Shown: positions 9,947-21,005 of the stretch, piece by piece
Position numbering within the stretch: the stretch's first letter is position 1
How the letters are laid out: the number at the start of each line of letters is the position of its first letter
Assembly: GCA_903828455.1 (NCBI GenBank)
Contig: CAIKMJ010000045.1
Span: 1-64,000, forward strand
DNA length: 64,000 bases
From: an uncultured Acidobacteriia bacterium
Lineage (GTDB): Bacteria > Acidobacteriota > Terriglobia > Bryobacterales > Bryobacteraceae
Direction: 5' to 3'
Position numbers and translations under genes: made by a program
Notes under the pieces: generated by a model
Seen by the model: the letters and a program-made list of their open reading frames with translations, nothing else
What the model was told of the DNA's origin: nothing
Database searches by the model: none

Positions 9947-10753
9947 TTACGCTTGCGGCTCGACCGGTTTTTCCGCGCCAGCCTGACTGCCGACGGCTTC
10001 CATCTGGCGAGACGCCGTCTCCCCATGAGCTGCTCCGGCTCTGGCCGCCTCTGCCCGGACCGGCTCGGTCAGAACAGAATCACCCTCGTTCCGCTCATCG
10101 GTCTGCTGCTCCCTCGATTTCTGCGCCGTCGATTTCTGCGCCGTCGGTTTCTGCTCCGCCGGTTTCTGCTCCGCCGCTGCCTTTCCGCGATTCAGATCGG
10201 CTTTGAGCGACTGCGCCAGTTCTCTCAACCGGGCGTAGTCCATATCCGTATCTTCGTCCTGCTCGTCGCGGGGTGCGCCGCGGCGCTCACTCCCGTCCCA
10301 GCGTTGTCCCGACTTCGAACCCGGGCGCGCCTTCACGTAAGCAGCTTCCTGCCTGCGGAGATCGGCCGGCGTTTCGGCCGGCTCCGGCAGACCCGGCAGC
10401 GACATTTTCTTCCAGCGGCTGAAGCTGAAAATCTCCCGGCGTTTGCGGAAACTGGCGAAGTTGATCCGGCAGTATTCACAGCGCCAGCGCTTGGCGCCGA
10501 ACGCAAGCTTCACGGCTGTCCAGAATGGCGGCTCATACGTCTTGCCGCTCCAGGCATTTAAATCCTGCCGCAGACAGATCGGGCAGCGTGAATAAACCAG
10601 ATCGGACCACTCCAGCGTTCGGGCAATAAACCGATGCTTGCAATCGAGGCAGCGCAGCGGCGACATGAACCGCATCGCGCCCAGCTTCTCCGACAGGTCG
10701 CGCGGACGCGCCGGACGCAGATAGCGGCTCCCGCAATTCGGACAAGCGGTCAT
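9947..10753 (-). CDS. Zinc-ribbon protein of unknown function with pentapeptide-repeat tail
   Basis: A 268-residue protein. The first half has four CxxC knuckles (CPNC, CLDC, CPIC, CEYC, between about residues 4 and 95), which suggests two zinc ribbons. It has no membrane segment or signal peptide. The second half is charged and low in complexity, with EQKPA/TAQKS pentapeptides encoded by the 15-bp array at 10116-10175. The ATG overlaps the stop of the aminotransferase gene by 4 bp (10750-10753), so the two are translationally coupled. I cannot assign a function; a nucleic-acid or protein-binding role is only suggested by the ribbons. Confidence 0.75.
   Translation of the reverse strand: MTACPNCGSRYLRPARPRDLSEKLGAMRFMSPLRCLDCKHRFIARTLEWSDLVYSRCPICLRQDLNAWSGKTYEPPFWTAVKLAFGAKRWRCEYCRINFASFRKRREIFSFSRWKKMSLPGLPEPAETPADLRRQEAAYVKARPGSKSGQRWDGSERRGAPRDEQDEDTDMDYARLRELAQSLKADLNRGKAAAEQKPAEQKPTAQKSTAQKSREQQTDERNEGDSVLTEPVRAEAARAGAAHGETASRQMEAVGSQAGAEKPVEPQA
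10116..10175. repeat. 15-bp tandem array in the zinc-ribbon gene
   Basis: Two perfect copies of gatttctgcgccgtc (10116-10145) are followed by two perfect copies of ggtttctgctccgcc (10146-10175). They are in frame and encode TAQKS and AEQKP. The two sub-types suggest successive rounds of duplication. Confidence 0.97.
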
Positions 10754-11658
10754 GCGCGTACCACCTCCGGCCGCCGGACGCGGCTCGCAATATCTTCAGC
10801 CACAAATTCACGGAAAGCCGCCGTCAGTCTTTCGGCGACATCTCCGCGCCGCCGCAGCACACCCGGGGCCGCGCCGCTGCCCGGCTCGCGGGAAATCTCC
10901 CGCACCGCCAGCAGATCCCGCGTCGTCGACGTGATAAAGACCTGATCGGCCTCAAACAGCTCATCCACGCTCAGCCCGCGTTCCATCACACTGATTCCGG
11001 GCACCTCGATTTCCGTCAGAAGTACCTCGCGCGTCACGCCGGGCAGGCAGCCATCGGAAAGCGGCGGCGTATAAACGTTGCCGCCAAAAACAGCAAAAAT
11101 ATTGGCCGACGTGCATTCGGCCACCCGGCCGTGCTCGTTCAGCAGAATCACTTCGTCGAAGCCCTGTTCGTGCGCGCGTTCGTACCAGCGCAGATTCTGG
11201 CCCCACGAAAGAATCTTGGCCCCGGCGAATTCGCACGCCGCAAAACGCGCATTGGGCTGGACGCCCAGGTGAACGCCGCTGCCCCAGTTATTCGTGTCCG
11301 TGGTGAGCGCAATCACATCGATGGCGCTGCCGCTCGGCGCCGGACCCTGCCACACGCCCCCGGTATTCCGCACCACGACTAATCGCAACGTGCAGTCGGG
11401 ACGGCCATTGGCCTCCACCAGGCGCCGCAGATCGGCTTCAAGAGCATCGGGATCTGCCGGCATCGGCACGTTCAGCAGCCGGGCATCGCGCGTCATGCGC
11501 GCCCAGTGGCGCTCCCAGGCGAACAGGCAGCCGCTCGCCACACGCAGCGTGGTGAAGACGCCCCACCCGGCCAGCAGGCCGAGTTGTCCCGCCGTGAGCG
11601 CGGGGCTGGAGGCCTCGCGAATCACTCCGTTATGCAGAATCTGACGATGAATCGCCAT
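10750..11658 (-). CDS. Class IV aminotransferase (PLP fold type IV)
   Basis: A 302-residue enzyme of the branched-chain/D-amino-acid aminotransferase and aminodeoxychorismate lyase superfamily. Visible features are the early LLAGWGVFTTLRV entry with RHWARM-type arginine, the catalytic lysine in GAKILSWGQNL (about residue 145), the PLP-binding EVILLNEHGRVAECTSANIF and the PGVTREVLL phosphate-cup segment. These families are hard to separate by eye. The sequence does not show clearly whether it is a lyase (PabC) or a transaminase. It is coupled to the zinc-ribbon gene downstream. Confidence 0.85.
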   Translation of the reverse strand: MAIHRQILHNGVIREASSPALTAGQLGLLAGWGVFTTLRVASGCLFAWERHWARMTRDARLLNVPMPADPDALEADLRRLVEANGRPDCTLRLVVVRNTGGVWQGPAPSGSAIDVIALTTDTNNWGSGVHLGVQPNARFAACEFAGAKILSWGQNLRWYERAHEQGFDEVILLNEHGRVAECTSANIFAVFGGNVYTPPLSDGCLPGVTREVLLTEIEVPGISVMERGLSVDELFEADQVFITSTTRDLLAVREISREPGSGAAPGVLRRRGDVAERLTAAFREFVAEDIASRVRRPEVVRA

Positions 11659-11667
11659 CTGTCCGTA

Positions 11668-13353
11668 TTATTTCATCATCGCGTCCCGTTTGGAACGGAA
11701 TTCGCTGTCCACGTTCCAGTCCGGAAACGGTTCGCCGTCCGCCAGACGGTATCCGATATCGAAAAACGCGCCCAGATCTTCCACCGCGCCGCTGAGATCC
11801 CAGTCCGGTTTCACCTGGTCGGTGGGCTTGTGATAATCGCGCGAAACATAAGCAGAGCGCACTTTTTCGCTATAGTCGGCCGGTTTGCCGACAAAGTTCA
11901 CGCCGGGTTTCGGGTCGAAGGAAGGCACGCCTTGTTTGGCGAATTCGAAGTGATCGGAACGATAGTAATAGCCCTTTTCGGGCTCCGGATCAGCGGTTAT
12001 GGTACGGTCGTGAAATTTGAGTACCCGATCCGCCAGATCGTCCAGATTGGAGTACCCGTACCCGATAATCGTGACGTCCTTCGTCTTTCCCCAGACGTTC
12101 AGGCCATCCATATTGATGTCGGCGAGCGTCCGTTTCAACGGATACAGAGGATGTTCGGCGTAATACTGCGCACCCAGCAGCCCCTGCTCCTCGGCGGTGG
12201 TCGCGAGGAACAGAACCGAGCGTTTCGGCGCCGGCGAAAGCCTGGCAAACACACGCGCGATCTCCAGTAATCCGGCCACGCCCGAAGCATTGTCCACGGC
12301 GCCGTTGAATACCCGATGGCCGGGCAGGTCCGTGTCCTTACCGAGATGGTCCCAGTGCGCGGTATAGACCATCCACTGATCCCGCATGGAGTCTTCGCCG
12401 CCTTCGACCCGCGCCACCACGTTGCGCGATTCGATTTTGCGCAGGGTGTTGGAAATCGTAAAGCTGGCGGTAACGCCTTCGAGCGCCACCGGCTGGAAAT
12501 CCCGCGCCACTGCCGCGCGCTTGAGCTGCGCCAGGTCCTGCCCCGCCAGCTTCAAAAGCTCCGCGGCCTTGTCCTGCGAAATCCACGCTTCGACGGGCAC
12601 GCGCGATTCATTGTTGTCGGCGCGCTGCAGGCTGAAATGCTCGCTGGCGGCGCTGCCGGTGAGCACCTCGAACGGGTACCCGGCCGGACCGGTCTCGTGA
12701 ATGATAATCGCGGCCGCGGCGCCCTTCTGCGAGGCGATTTCATACTTATATGTCCAGCGGCCGTAGTAGGTCATCGCCTTGCCCTTGAAGTATTTCGGAT
12801 CCAGCTCCCGGGGATTGGCCGGATCGGGAACGGCAGGATCGTTGATCAGCATCAGGATCGTCTTGCCCTTCACGTCGACGCCTTTGTAGTCGTCCCAGCC
12901 GTATTCGGGAGCCACCACGCCGTAACCCACAAAGACGACGTCGCTCTTCTTCACTTCCACCGTTGGCGCAAAATGGCTGGAGAGCGCGATGTAATCCTTC
13001 TTATCCGTCAGCGCCAGCTTCTGCCCCCTGACCGCGATTTCGGCGGTGTTGGTGGACGTGATACCGGCCAGCGGCACTTTCTGAAAGTAAGTTCCGTCCG
13101 GATTCCCCGGCTTGAGGCCCATCTGGCGGAACTGCTGTTCGAGCCAGGCAACGGTTTTCGCCTCGCCGGCGGTGCCCGGCTTGCGGCCTTCGAAGTCGTC
13201 CGAGGCCAGGACTTTGATCTCGCTCAGCAGGGATTCGGCTGTGATGCCGTTCCGGGCTTTCCATGCCGAAATACGCGAGCAGGACACCAGCAGCAGCAGC
13301 GCGAAGGCAGTCAGGGCCCTCCCCGCCCAAGTCATCCGATGATTATTTTTCAT
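11668..13353 (-). CDS. M28 family zinc aminopeptidase, lipoprotein with PA domain
   Basis: A 561-residue exported peptidase. The N-terminus is a lipoprotein signal with lipobox LVSC (Cys about residue 25). An inserted protease-associated region spans about residues 130-260. The co-catalytic zinc ligands are visible in order: AHWDHLG, GAVDNASG, TAEEQG, INMDG and SDHFEFAKQG. The family removes N-terminal residues from peptides outside the cytoplasm. The stop lies 9 bp before the aminotransferase start, so they may be co-transcribed. Confidence 0.92.
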   Translation of the reverse strand: MKNNHRMTWAGRALTAFALLLLVSCSRISAWKARNGITAESLLSEIKVLASDDFEGRKPGTAGEAKTVAWLEQQFRQMGLKPGNPDGTYFQKVPLAGITSTNTAEIAVRGQKLALTDKKDYIALSSHFAPTVEVKKSDVVFVGYGVVAPEYGWDDYKGVDVKGKTILMLINDPAVPDPANPRELDPKYFKGKAMTYYGRWTYKYEIASQKGAAAAIIIHETGPAGYPFEVLTGSAASEHFSLQRADNNESRVPVEAWISQDKAAELLKLAGQDLAQLKRAAVARDFQPVALEGVTASFTISNTLRKIESRNVVARVEGGEDSMRDQWMVYTAHWDHLGKDTDLPGHRVFNGAVDNASGVAGLLEIARVFARLSPAPKRSVLFLATTAEEQGLLGAQYYAEHPLYPLKRTLADINMDGLNVWGKTKDVTIIGYGYSNLDDLADRVLKFHDRTITADPEPEKGYYYRSDHFEFAKQGVPSFDPKPGVNFVGKPADYSEKVRSAYVSRDYHKPTDQVKPDWDLSGAVEDLGAFFDIGYRLADGEPFPDWNVDSEFRSKRDAMMK

Positions 13354-13435
13354 TAGCCTTTACTTCCAGATTAGTCTGAACCAGTCTGAATTTCACTCCG
13401 CCATATTACAATTCAAACAGCGGGAGTTTTTAAAC

Positions 13436-14524
13436 ATGCCGACGCTCGACATTCCCATTTCCATACCGACACCCAGTTCCGTGAACGTCGATCTCGACCC
13501 CGCGAAACTGGGCTTTGGGACAACCTTTTCGCCCAACTGGTTCCAGTGCGAATACCGCAACGGAGCCTGGGGCCACGCGCGCGTGGAGGCCCTGCAGAAC
13601 CTTGCGATGCATCCGGCCGCGATTGTGCTGCACTACGGCCAGTCGATCTTCGAAGGCCTGAAGGCGTACCGCTGGGCCGATGGCCGCATCGCGCTGTTCC
13701 GCCCGCGCGAAAATGCGCGCCGCTTTGCGCGCTCCGCGGTGCGGATGGCGATGCCGCCGGTGGACGAAGAATTCTTCCTCGAAGCGGTGCGGTCGCTGGT
13801 TCGCACCGATGCCGCCTGGGTTCCGAAAGAGCCGGGCACGCTTTATCTGCGGCCCACCATGATGGGCACCGAGCCCTGCATCGGCGTGCGCGCCTCGCAC
13901 GAAGTGCTGTTCTTCATCCTCGCGCTGCCCTGCGGCGCCTACTTCAAAGAAGCCGGCCCGAGCGGCGCCGGCACGGTGACCGTGTACGTGGCCGAATCGA
14001 CCACGCGCGCCGCGCATGGCGGCACCGGTGACGTGAAGGCTTCGGCGAACTACGCCATCAGCCTGCGGACCATCGAAGAAGGCAAGAAGAAGGGCTGCTC
14101 GCAGGTGCTGTTCCTCGATTCCGGCGGCCGCCGGCAGGTGGAAGAACTGGGCGGCATGAACGTCTTCTTCGTGGAAGACGGCGCGCTGCACACGCCGCCG
14201 CTGCACGATACCATTCTGCCCGGCATCACGCGCGATTCGGTGATTCAGGTGGCGCGCGATCTTGGCATCAAGGTCATCGACACGCCGATCAACATCGACG
14301 ATGCCGCCGACCGGATGGAATCGGGCCACATCACGGAGATGATCGCCTGCGGCACGGCGGCCGTGGTCAGCGGCATCAAGGAACTCGTCTTCGAGTCGGG
14401 CCGCCACATCCACATTGGCGACGGCGCGGCGGGGCCGATCACGCGCCAGTTGAATGCCGAACTGCAGGGCATTCAGTTCGGGCGCATTCCGGACCGGCAC
14501 GGCTGGACCGAGATCGTCGCGTAA
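13436..14524 (+). CDS. ilvE: Branched-chain amino acid aminotransferase
   Basis: A 362-residue class IV aminotransferase of the longer ilvE type that interconverts valine, leucine and isoleucine with their 2-keto acids. It shows HYGQSIFEGLKAYRW, GTLYLRPTMMGTEP, the catalytic lysine in GTGDVKASANYA (about residue 200), QVLFLDSGGRRQVEELGGMNVFFV and LPGITRDSVIQVA. A GGGAG Shine-Dalgarno sequence precedes the ATG. It faces away from the M28 peptidase. ilvD at 62862 is the other branched-chain gene in the window, far away. Confidence 0.93.
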   Translation: MPTLDIPISIPTPSSVNVDLDPAKLGFGTTFSPNWFQCEYRNGAWGHARVEALQNLAMHPAAIVLHYGQSIFEGLKAYRWADGRIALFRPRENARRFARSAVRMAMPPVDEEFFLEAVRSLVRTDAAWVPKEPGTLYLRPTMMGTEPCIGVRASHEVLFFILALPCGAYFKEAGPSGAGTVTVYVAESTTRAAHGGTGDVKASANYAISLRTIEEGKKKGCSQVLFLDSGGRRQVEELGGMNVFFVEDGALHTPPLHDTILPGITRDSVIQVARDLGIKVIDTPINIDDAADRMESGHITEMIACGTAAVVSGIKELVFESGRHIHIGDGAAGPITRQLNAELQGIQFGRIPDRHGWTEIVA

Positions 14525-14552
14525 CGCGGCGGTTCCGCTCCATTTCAAAAAC

Positions 14553-14596
14553 AAAATGCCGCACCGGCAAGTAACCGCCGGCGCGGCATTTTTTGT
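14553..14596. terminator. Bidirectional terminator between ilvE and yceH
   Basis: A 10-bp perfect stem (14553-14562 with 14583-14592) encloses a smaller CCGGC/GCCGG hairpin. The plus strand follows with TTTTTTGTT and the minus strand with TTTTGTTTTTG, so it can serve both converging genes. Confidence 0.88.
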
Positions 14597-14703
14597 TGCG
14601 GCAGGTGCGACAGCCGGATGTCGGCTGATTTGCCGGACACACTGACCCCGGACCCGCGGCAACCGGCACCTCGGGACCAGAGCCATGGGCCGCATGGCGA
14701 GCG

Positions 14704-16498
<1,795 letters not shown>

Positions 16499-16546
16499 CT
16501 ATAGTTGCCCGCGCGCCGCAATGGCGGAGCGGACGATCGGTTGCGG

Positions 16547-16828
16547 TTACTGAGCGGCTTCGACAGCTTCCAGTTCGACCGGTTTAATGCTGACCCACTT
16601 GCCCATCTGGCCGCGGTCGCGGAATTCCACGATGCCGGTGACCTTGGCGAACAGGGTGTCGTCCTTGCCCCAGCCGACGTTGGTGCCGGGTTTGATTTTG
16701 GTGCCGCGCTGGCGAACGATGATGGAGCCGCCGGAAATGAGCTGGCCGCCGAACGCTTTCACGCCGAGCCGCTGGGCGTTGGAGTCGCGCCCGTTTTTGG
16801 AACTGCCTAAACCTTTTTTATGTGCCAT
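16547..16828 (-). CDS. rpmA: 50S ribosomal protein L27
   Basis: A 93-residue L27 with the conserved start [16 protein letters not shown], the RLGVKAFGG loop, [15 protein letters not shown] and [11 protein letters not shown]. It has no extra N-terminal pro-sequence, so the protein begins directly with the mature AHKKG terminus. It lies 27 bp after rplU in the usual rplU-rpmA-obgE order. Confidence 0.98.
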   Translation of the reverse strand: MAHKKGLGSSKNGRDSNAQRLGVKAFGGQLISGGSIIVRQRGTKIKPGTNVGWGKDDTLFAKVTGIVEFRDRGQMGKWVSIKPVELEAVEAAQ

Positions 16829-16855
16829 GACAAATCTCTCTGCGACGGTTGCGGC

Positions 16856-17167
16856 TTACGCCACGATGTCGCGGATGCGAACCTCCGTGAAATCCTGCCG
16901 GTGGCCGTAGGTGCGCTTGTACTGCTTCTTGCGCTTGAACTTGAAGACCAGGATCTTCTCGTCACGGTCGTGGGCGGAGATGGTGGCGTTGACGCGGGCG
17001 GCCTGAGCCTTTTCGCCGGTCAGCAGATCGCCGCCATCGGGGAAAACCGCAAGAACTTTGCCGAGCGCCACTTCAGCGCCGACTTCACCGGCCAGTTTGG
17101 GGACGCGGACCACATCGCCGGGAGCGACGCGGAACTGCTTTCCGCCGGTTTCAACTATCGCATGCAT
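16856..17167 (-). CDS. rplU: 50S ribosomal protein L21
   Basis: A 103-residue L21 with the hallmark start [14 protein letters not shown], the GDVVRVPKL strand and the basic end [20 protein letters not shown]. It is the first gene of the rplU-rpmA-obgE operon. A GAGG Shine-Dalgarno sequence precedes the ATG, and the 540-bp leader region upstream holds the promoter and any autoregulatory structure. Confidence 0.98.
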   Translation of the reverse strand: MHAIVETGGKQFRVAPGDVVRVPKLAGEVGAEVALGKVLAVFPDGGDLLTGEKAQAARVNATISAHDRDEKILVFKFKRKKQYKRTYGHRQDFTEVRIRDIVA

Positions 17168-17706
17168 GGGAAAAGAACCTCTTTAGAATTCGGTAAATCG
17201 GGACAACTGCTTCGGGCGAGAACCAGAAAAACGAGGGCAACGCACACTACGCCGTCCGGGGCCAATCGCCAAAACTCCGATTTTAATACAAACCGGTGTC
17301 TCAGAGCAACCAGCGACTGCGACACGAGCACTCTGCCGGCCGAAACGGCAGCGCCGCAACGGCAGAATCTGAAAAAACGAACCCACCGCGATTGCGGAAT
17401 TTGAAAAAACGAACCCACCGCAGAACAGGGAATTTGAAAAAACGAACCCAACTTCCCGGCTCTGAGAAATGTCCCGCGCCTCGACCCAGTATAGCGCGGG
17501 CCACCAAACGAAAATGCATAAATCATTCTGTTTCAATGAGAAACCAAGCGTTATTGAAAGATCTCAATGAAACGAAAGCCGTCCGGCGCGGCGCGGAGGC
17601 GGCGAGGATCGAGAGGATCGCTCGCGGGGACTCGCTTTTCGCGCGGAGATGATGCGGACCGCGATTCCAGCGCTTTGCCGGCGATCCGGACTGGACGGCG
17701 AGACAT
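17168..17706. other. Long intergenic region upstream of rplU with a three-copy repeat
   Basis: No convincing gene lies in these 539 bp. Short frames here translate the repeat at 17365-17452. Near rplU a TATTAAAAT box (minus strand, about 17281-17289) may be part of its promoter. An imperfect inverted repeat (gtttcaatgag near 17529, ctcaatgaaac near 17563) lies closer to the GIY-YIG gene. Confidence 0.6.
17365..17452. repeat. Three-copy 32-33 bp repeat with core GAATTTGAAAAAACGAACCC
   Basis: The core occurs at 17365 (one change), 17397 and 17430, each followed by ACC or AAC and separated by unrelated 8-9 bp spacers. Spacing is 32 and 33 bp. The conserved core with variable short spacers suggests an oligonucleotide-binding or dispersed repeat rather than slippage. 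Confidence 0.92.
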
Positions 17707-18576
17707 CTAATTATCGTTGAGGCCGAAGGGAGAGCCGGAATGGAGTCGCAACTTCCACTTTGTCTCGAGGCGGATCACCTCATTCGGTTCCATGTCGGGT
17801 GACACCCTCTGCAAAATCGAAAACTTGAAGTTATGGGGCTTTCGCTTGCGAAGCAGGGCGTTTCCTCCATGCCCTGATGACGCATATTCTTGCCATCGGC
17901 CGAGCAGGTTGTCTTCCCCATAGGCCGAACCGACGTAGCCCTTTCCGTCGGACTCATCAAAAATGTAATATATGCCTCTTGTCTGAGCTAAGACGTCCCG
18001 CCACGACTTGGGAATAATTCCGAGGTCAGTCCAGTTGAGCGTTAGTTCGTCCCAGGAGGGCATTTTGTCTTCCAGCGCACTCTCCTGCAGTATGACGTCA
18101 ACCGGGATCACATTCTTATTCGCCCGCCGCCACCACTGCCGTTCAGGCGGAGGCCATTTCACAATCAACTTACCCTTCCAGCAAGAGTAGAAATCCGTCA
18201 ATCCAAGTTCAAACCACAGTACGGAAGGGCGTTCTCCGCCAAAGCCCTTCATGCCAAGTTTCTTCAACTCGATATAGGCTGGAACCCGCCAATATTCGTC
18301 AAAAGTCAGGGGCTTCGATGCACCTACCGAGTAAAGTCCGACGAAAAGAGCTTTGCCGGCTTCGTGGCCGATAAAGGAGGCGACATATGAGCAGCCGGCC
18401 ATAGCCTTTTCGACCTTCTCGCTCTGGGTCTGCTGATAGGCATTGAATACGTCGGGCGCGGCGACAGCAAGCCAGCCCAGTCGCTTGTTCAGCTCAGGTT
18501 CAAAAGGTCGGTGCCGGAAAACAAGGACCTGGCGAGGGTCAATCCCTTTCTTGTCTAACAGGTCGTTGAGCTCCAC
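17707..18576 (-). CDS. GIY-YIG nuclease domain protein
   Basis: A 289-residue protein. The C-terminal third (about residues 195-280) is a GIY-YIG domain: RGIYYIFDESDGKGYVGSA gives the GIY and YVG elements, followed by the arginine helix LLGRWQEYASSG and the late glutamate in VIRLETKWK. The first two thirds contain no motif I can name and may be a target-recognition domain. A 120-nt sample inside the gene (18001-18120) is 51% GC by my hand count, against 70% for a 120-nt sample of nearby pyk. This supports horizontal origin. It stands alone between conserved housekeeping genes. A defence or mobile-element role is possible but unproven. Confidence 0.8.
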   Translation of the reverse strand: MELNDLLDKKGIDPRQVLVFRHRPFEPELNKRLGWLAVAAPDVFNAYQQTQSEKVEKAMAGCSYVASFIGHEAGKALFVGLYSVGASKPLTFDEYWRVPAYIELKKLGMKGFGGERPSVLWFELGLTDFYSCWKGKLIVKWPPPERQWWRRANKNVIPVDVILQESALEDKMPSWDELTLNWTDLGIIPKSWRDVLAQTRGIYYIFDESDGKGYVGSAYGEDNLLGRWQEYASSGHGGNALLRKRKPHNFKFSILQRVSPDMEPNEVIRLETKWKLRLHSGSPFGLNDN

Positions 18577-18649
18577 CTGGTCACCTCTCGCCTGAGTTTA
18601 GTCCGACTGTCGAAACGTAAGGCGCTGCAGGCTCACGCGGGCGAACTCG

Positions 18650-19546
18650 CTACTTACTCAACGACCACGCAAGCACGATGGCGCCCACCACGATGCGGTA
18701 GATGGCGAACGGCGCAAAGCCGCGCTTCCGCACCCAGCCCATGAACCAGGCGACGACGCCCCAGGCAACGACGAATGACACGACGAAGCCGACGGCGAGC
18801 ACGATCCAGCCATGCGCATCGATATGTAACGGCGCGACGGGTTCGGCCGATTTCGAGGGGTGCAGCGTCTTCAGCAGGTCGTAGCCGGTGGCGACGGCCA
18901 TGGTCGGGATCGAGAGCAGGAAGGAAAATTCCAGCGCGGCGGTGCGGGAGAGGCCGGCGATCTGGCCGGCGGCAATGGTCGACATGGAGCGCGACGTGCC
19001 GGGGAAGACGGCGGAGAGCACCTGGCAGAGGCCGATCCAGATGGCCTGCGGCATGGTCATGCGTTCGACTTCGTCGACGGCCGAATCGAAGGCCGGAACG
19101 TTGCGCGAGCCGAAGATGCGGTCGACGACGAACATGACGACGCCGCCGACGATCAGCGCAATCGAAATCAGCTTCAGGCTTTCCAGATTCTTGCCGATGA
19201 CTTTGGTCAGAACAAAGGCCGGCGCGGCGGTGCAGAGGAAGGCGATGGCGGTGAGGGCGAGCGGGTGCGTGATGGCGGTCTTGTCGCCGCGCGTGCCGTT
19301 GGGGTAGGTGGAAAAGAAGCTCATGATGCGCTGCCAGAAGTAGATGGGCAGGCAGAGGATGGCGCCGAGCTGGATGACGATGGAGAACATCTTCCAGTAG
19401 CTGTCGCCGAGATCGACACCGAAAACTGCTTCGCTGATACGAAGGTGCGCGGTGGAGCTGACGGGCAGAAATTCGGTGAGGCCCTCGATGATGCCGAGGA
19501 AGACGGAAAGAAGATAGTCGTTCAAGATGGCGGCCTTAGAGGGCAT
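18650..19546 (-). CDS. uppP: Undecaprenyl-diphosphatase (BacA/UppP)
   Basis: A 298-residue polytopic membrane enzyme that dephosphorylates C55-PP to recycle the lipid carrier for peptidoglycan and O-antigen. The start at ATG 19546 gives MPSKAAILNDYLLSVFLGI. The family motifs EGLTEFLPVSSTAHL (about residue 24) and PGTSRSMSTIAAGQIAG (about 175) are intact. Only 37 bp separate its start from the divergent pyk. Confidence 0.96.
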   Translation of the reverse strand: MPSKAAILNDYLLSVFLGIIEGLTEFLPVSSTAHLRISEAVFGVDLGDSYWKMFSIVIQLGAILCLPIYFWQRIMSFFSTYPNGTRGDKTAITHPLALTAIAFLCTAAPAFVLTKVIGKNLESLKLISIALIVGGVVMFVVDRIFGSRNVPAFDSAVDEVERMTMPQAIWIGLCQVLSAVFPGTSRSMSTIAAGQIAGLSRTAALEFSFLLSIPTMAVATGYDLLKTLHPSKSAEPVAPLHIDAHGWIVLAVGFVVSFVVAWGVVAWFMGWVRKRGFAPFAIYRIVVGAIVLAWSLSK

Positions 19547-19583
19547 GATAGCGCGGAGAGGGCAATCTTCGATATGCTCGGTT

Positions 19584-21005
19584 ATGGCTAGTGCCAAGAT
19601 TGTAGTCACGGTCGGTCCGGCAACGGAAAAGCAGGAAACTCTCCAGGCGCTGATACGCGCCGGCGCACGAATCTTCCGTCTGAATGCATCGCACGGCGAA
19701 TGGGCGCAGCACGCCTCGCGCATTCAGGCAATCCGGCTGGCGGAGGTGCTTACGGGCATCGACGTCGGCATTCTTCTCGATCTGCAGGGGCCGAAGATCC
19801 GGCTGGGCAATTTCGCGGGCGGCAAGTGCCGGCTGGAGACCGGCGGCTGTTTCACCATCACCACCGAAGAGTGCATCGGCGACAACAGCCGGGCAACAAC
19901 CACTTACAAAGACTTTGCGCGCGACGTGAAGCCGGGCGACCGCGTGCTGCTGAACGACGGGGCGGTGGCGCTGCGGGCGCGGACGAACGACGGCACGGCG
20001 GTGGAGTTCGACGTGGTGTCGGGCGGCGTGGCGGGCGATCACAAGGGGATCAATCTGCCGGGCGTGCAGGTAAGCGCGCCGTCGCTGACGGAGAAGGATC
20101 TGCTCGATCTGCGGGCGGGGCTGGCGGTGGGGGTGGATTTCGTGGCGCTGTCGTTCGTGCGTTCGGCGGACGATGTGATTCATCTGCGCGAGCGGATGGG
20201 GGCGCGGCGGGTGCCGATCGTCGCGAAGATCGAGAAGCCCGAGGCGGTGCAGAATATCGACGGGATTCTGGAAGTGGCGAACGGGATCATGGTGGCGCGC
20301 GGCGACCTGGGGGTCGAGATGTCGCTCGAAATGGTGCCGCCGATTCAGAAGCGGCTGATCCGGAGGGCGCGGCGGATGAACCGGTTCGTGATTACGGCGA
20401 CGCAGATGCTGGAGTCGATGATCGAGAATCCGAATCCGACGCGGGCCGAGGTGAGCGATGTGGCGAATGCGATTTACGACGGGTCGGATGCGGTGATGCT
20501 GTCGGCGGAGACGTCGGTCGGCAAGTATCCGCTGGCGGCGGTGGAGTACATGACGCGGATTGCGGAGGAGGCCGAGCACGGGTTGCGGCGGCGCGGCTTC
20601 GGCGACATTCCGCATACGGGCGCCACCGGGGATTCGGACGTGGTGGCGGACGCGGTTTATCACGCGGCGCGCGAGGCCGGAGTGCAGGCGATTGTGGTCT
20701 TCACCGAAACCGGCAACAGCGCGCGGCTGATTTCGCGCTACCGGCCGCCGGTGCGGATACTGGCGATGACGACGTCACGCGACGTGGCGCGGCAACTGAC
20801 GGTGCAGTTCGGCGTGATTCCGGTGCTGGCGCCGGTGGTGGGGACGACCGACGACATGCTGGCGCAGATCGACACGCTGCTGGTGAAGAACGGATTGCTG
20901 CACGCGGGCGACAAGGTAGTCTTCGCGGCCGGGACGCCGGTGGGACGATCCGGTTCGATGAACCTGATGAAGCTGCACCGGGTGACCGCGCCGGGCCGGG
21001 CGTGA
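19584..21005 (+). CDS. pyk: Pyruvate kinase
   Basis: A 473-residue glycolytic enzyme converting phosphoenolpyruvate and ADP to pyruvate and ATP. The start at ATG 19584 gives MASAKIVVTVGPA. Visible are the FRLNASHG substrate loop, LLDLQGPKIR, the catalytic lysine in VAKIEKPEAV, the metal-binding VARGDLGVEM, the ATQMLESMI signature and DAVMLSAETSVGKYP. A C-terminal regulatory domain follows (about residues 340-473). The gene ends in the stop-codon repeat at 21001. Confidence 0.97.
   Translation: MASAKIVVTVGPATEKQETLQALIRAGARIFRLNASHGEWAQHASRIQAIRLAEVLTGIDVGILLDLQGPKIRLGNFAGGKCRLETGGCFTITTEECIGDNSRATTTYKDFARDVKPGDRVLLNDGAVALRARTNDGTAVEFDVVSGGVAGDHKGINLPGVQVSAPSLTEKDLLDLRAGLAVGVDFVALSFVRSADDVIHLRERMGARRVPIVAKIEKPEAVQNIDGILEVANGIMVARGDLGVEMSLEMVPPIQKRLIRRARRMNRFVITATQMLESMIENPNPTRAEVSDVANAIYDGSDAVMLSAETSVGKYPLAAVEYMTRIAEEAEHGLRRRGFGDIPHTGATGDSDVVADAVYHAAREAGVQAIVVFTETGNSARLISRYRPPVRILAMTTSRDVARQLTVQFGVIPVLAPVVGTTDDMLAQIDTLLVKNGLLHAGDKVVFAAGTPVGRSGSMNLMKLHRVTAPGRA

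Noticed and set aside
17365-17452. CRISPR array
   Set aside because: Only three cores with 8-9 bp spacers, no spacer-length sequence of 25 bp or more, and no cas genes.
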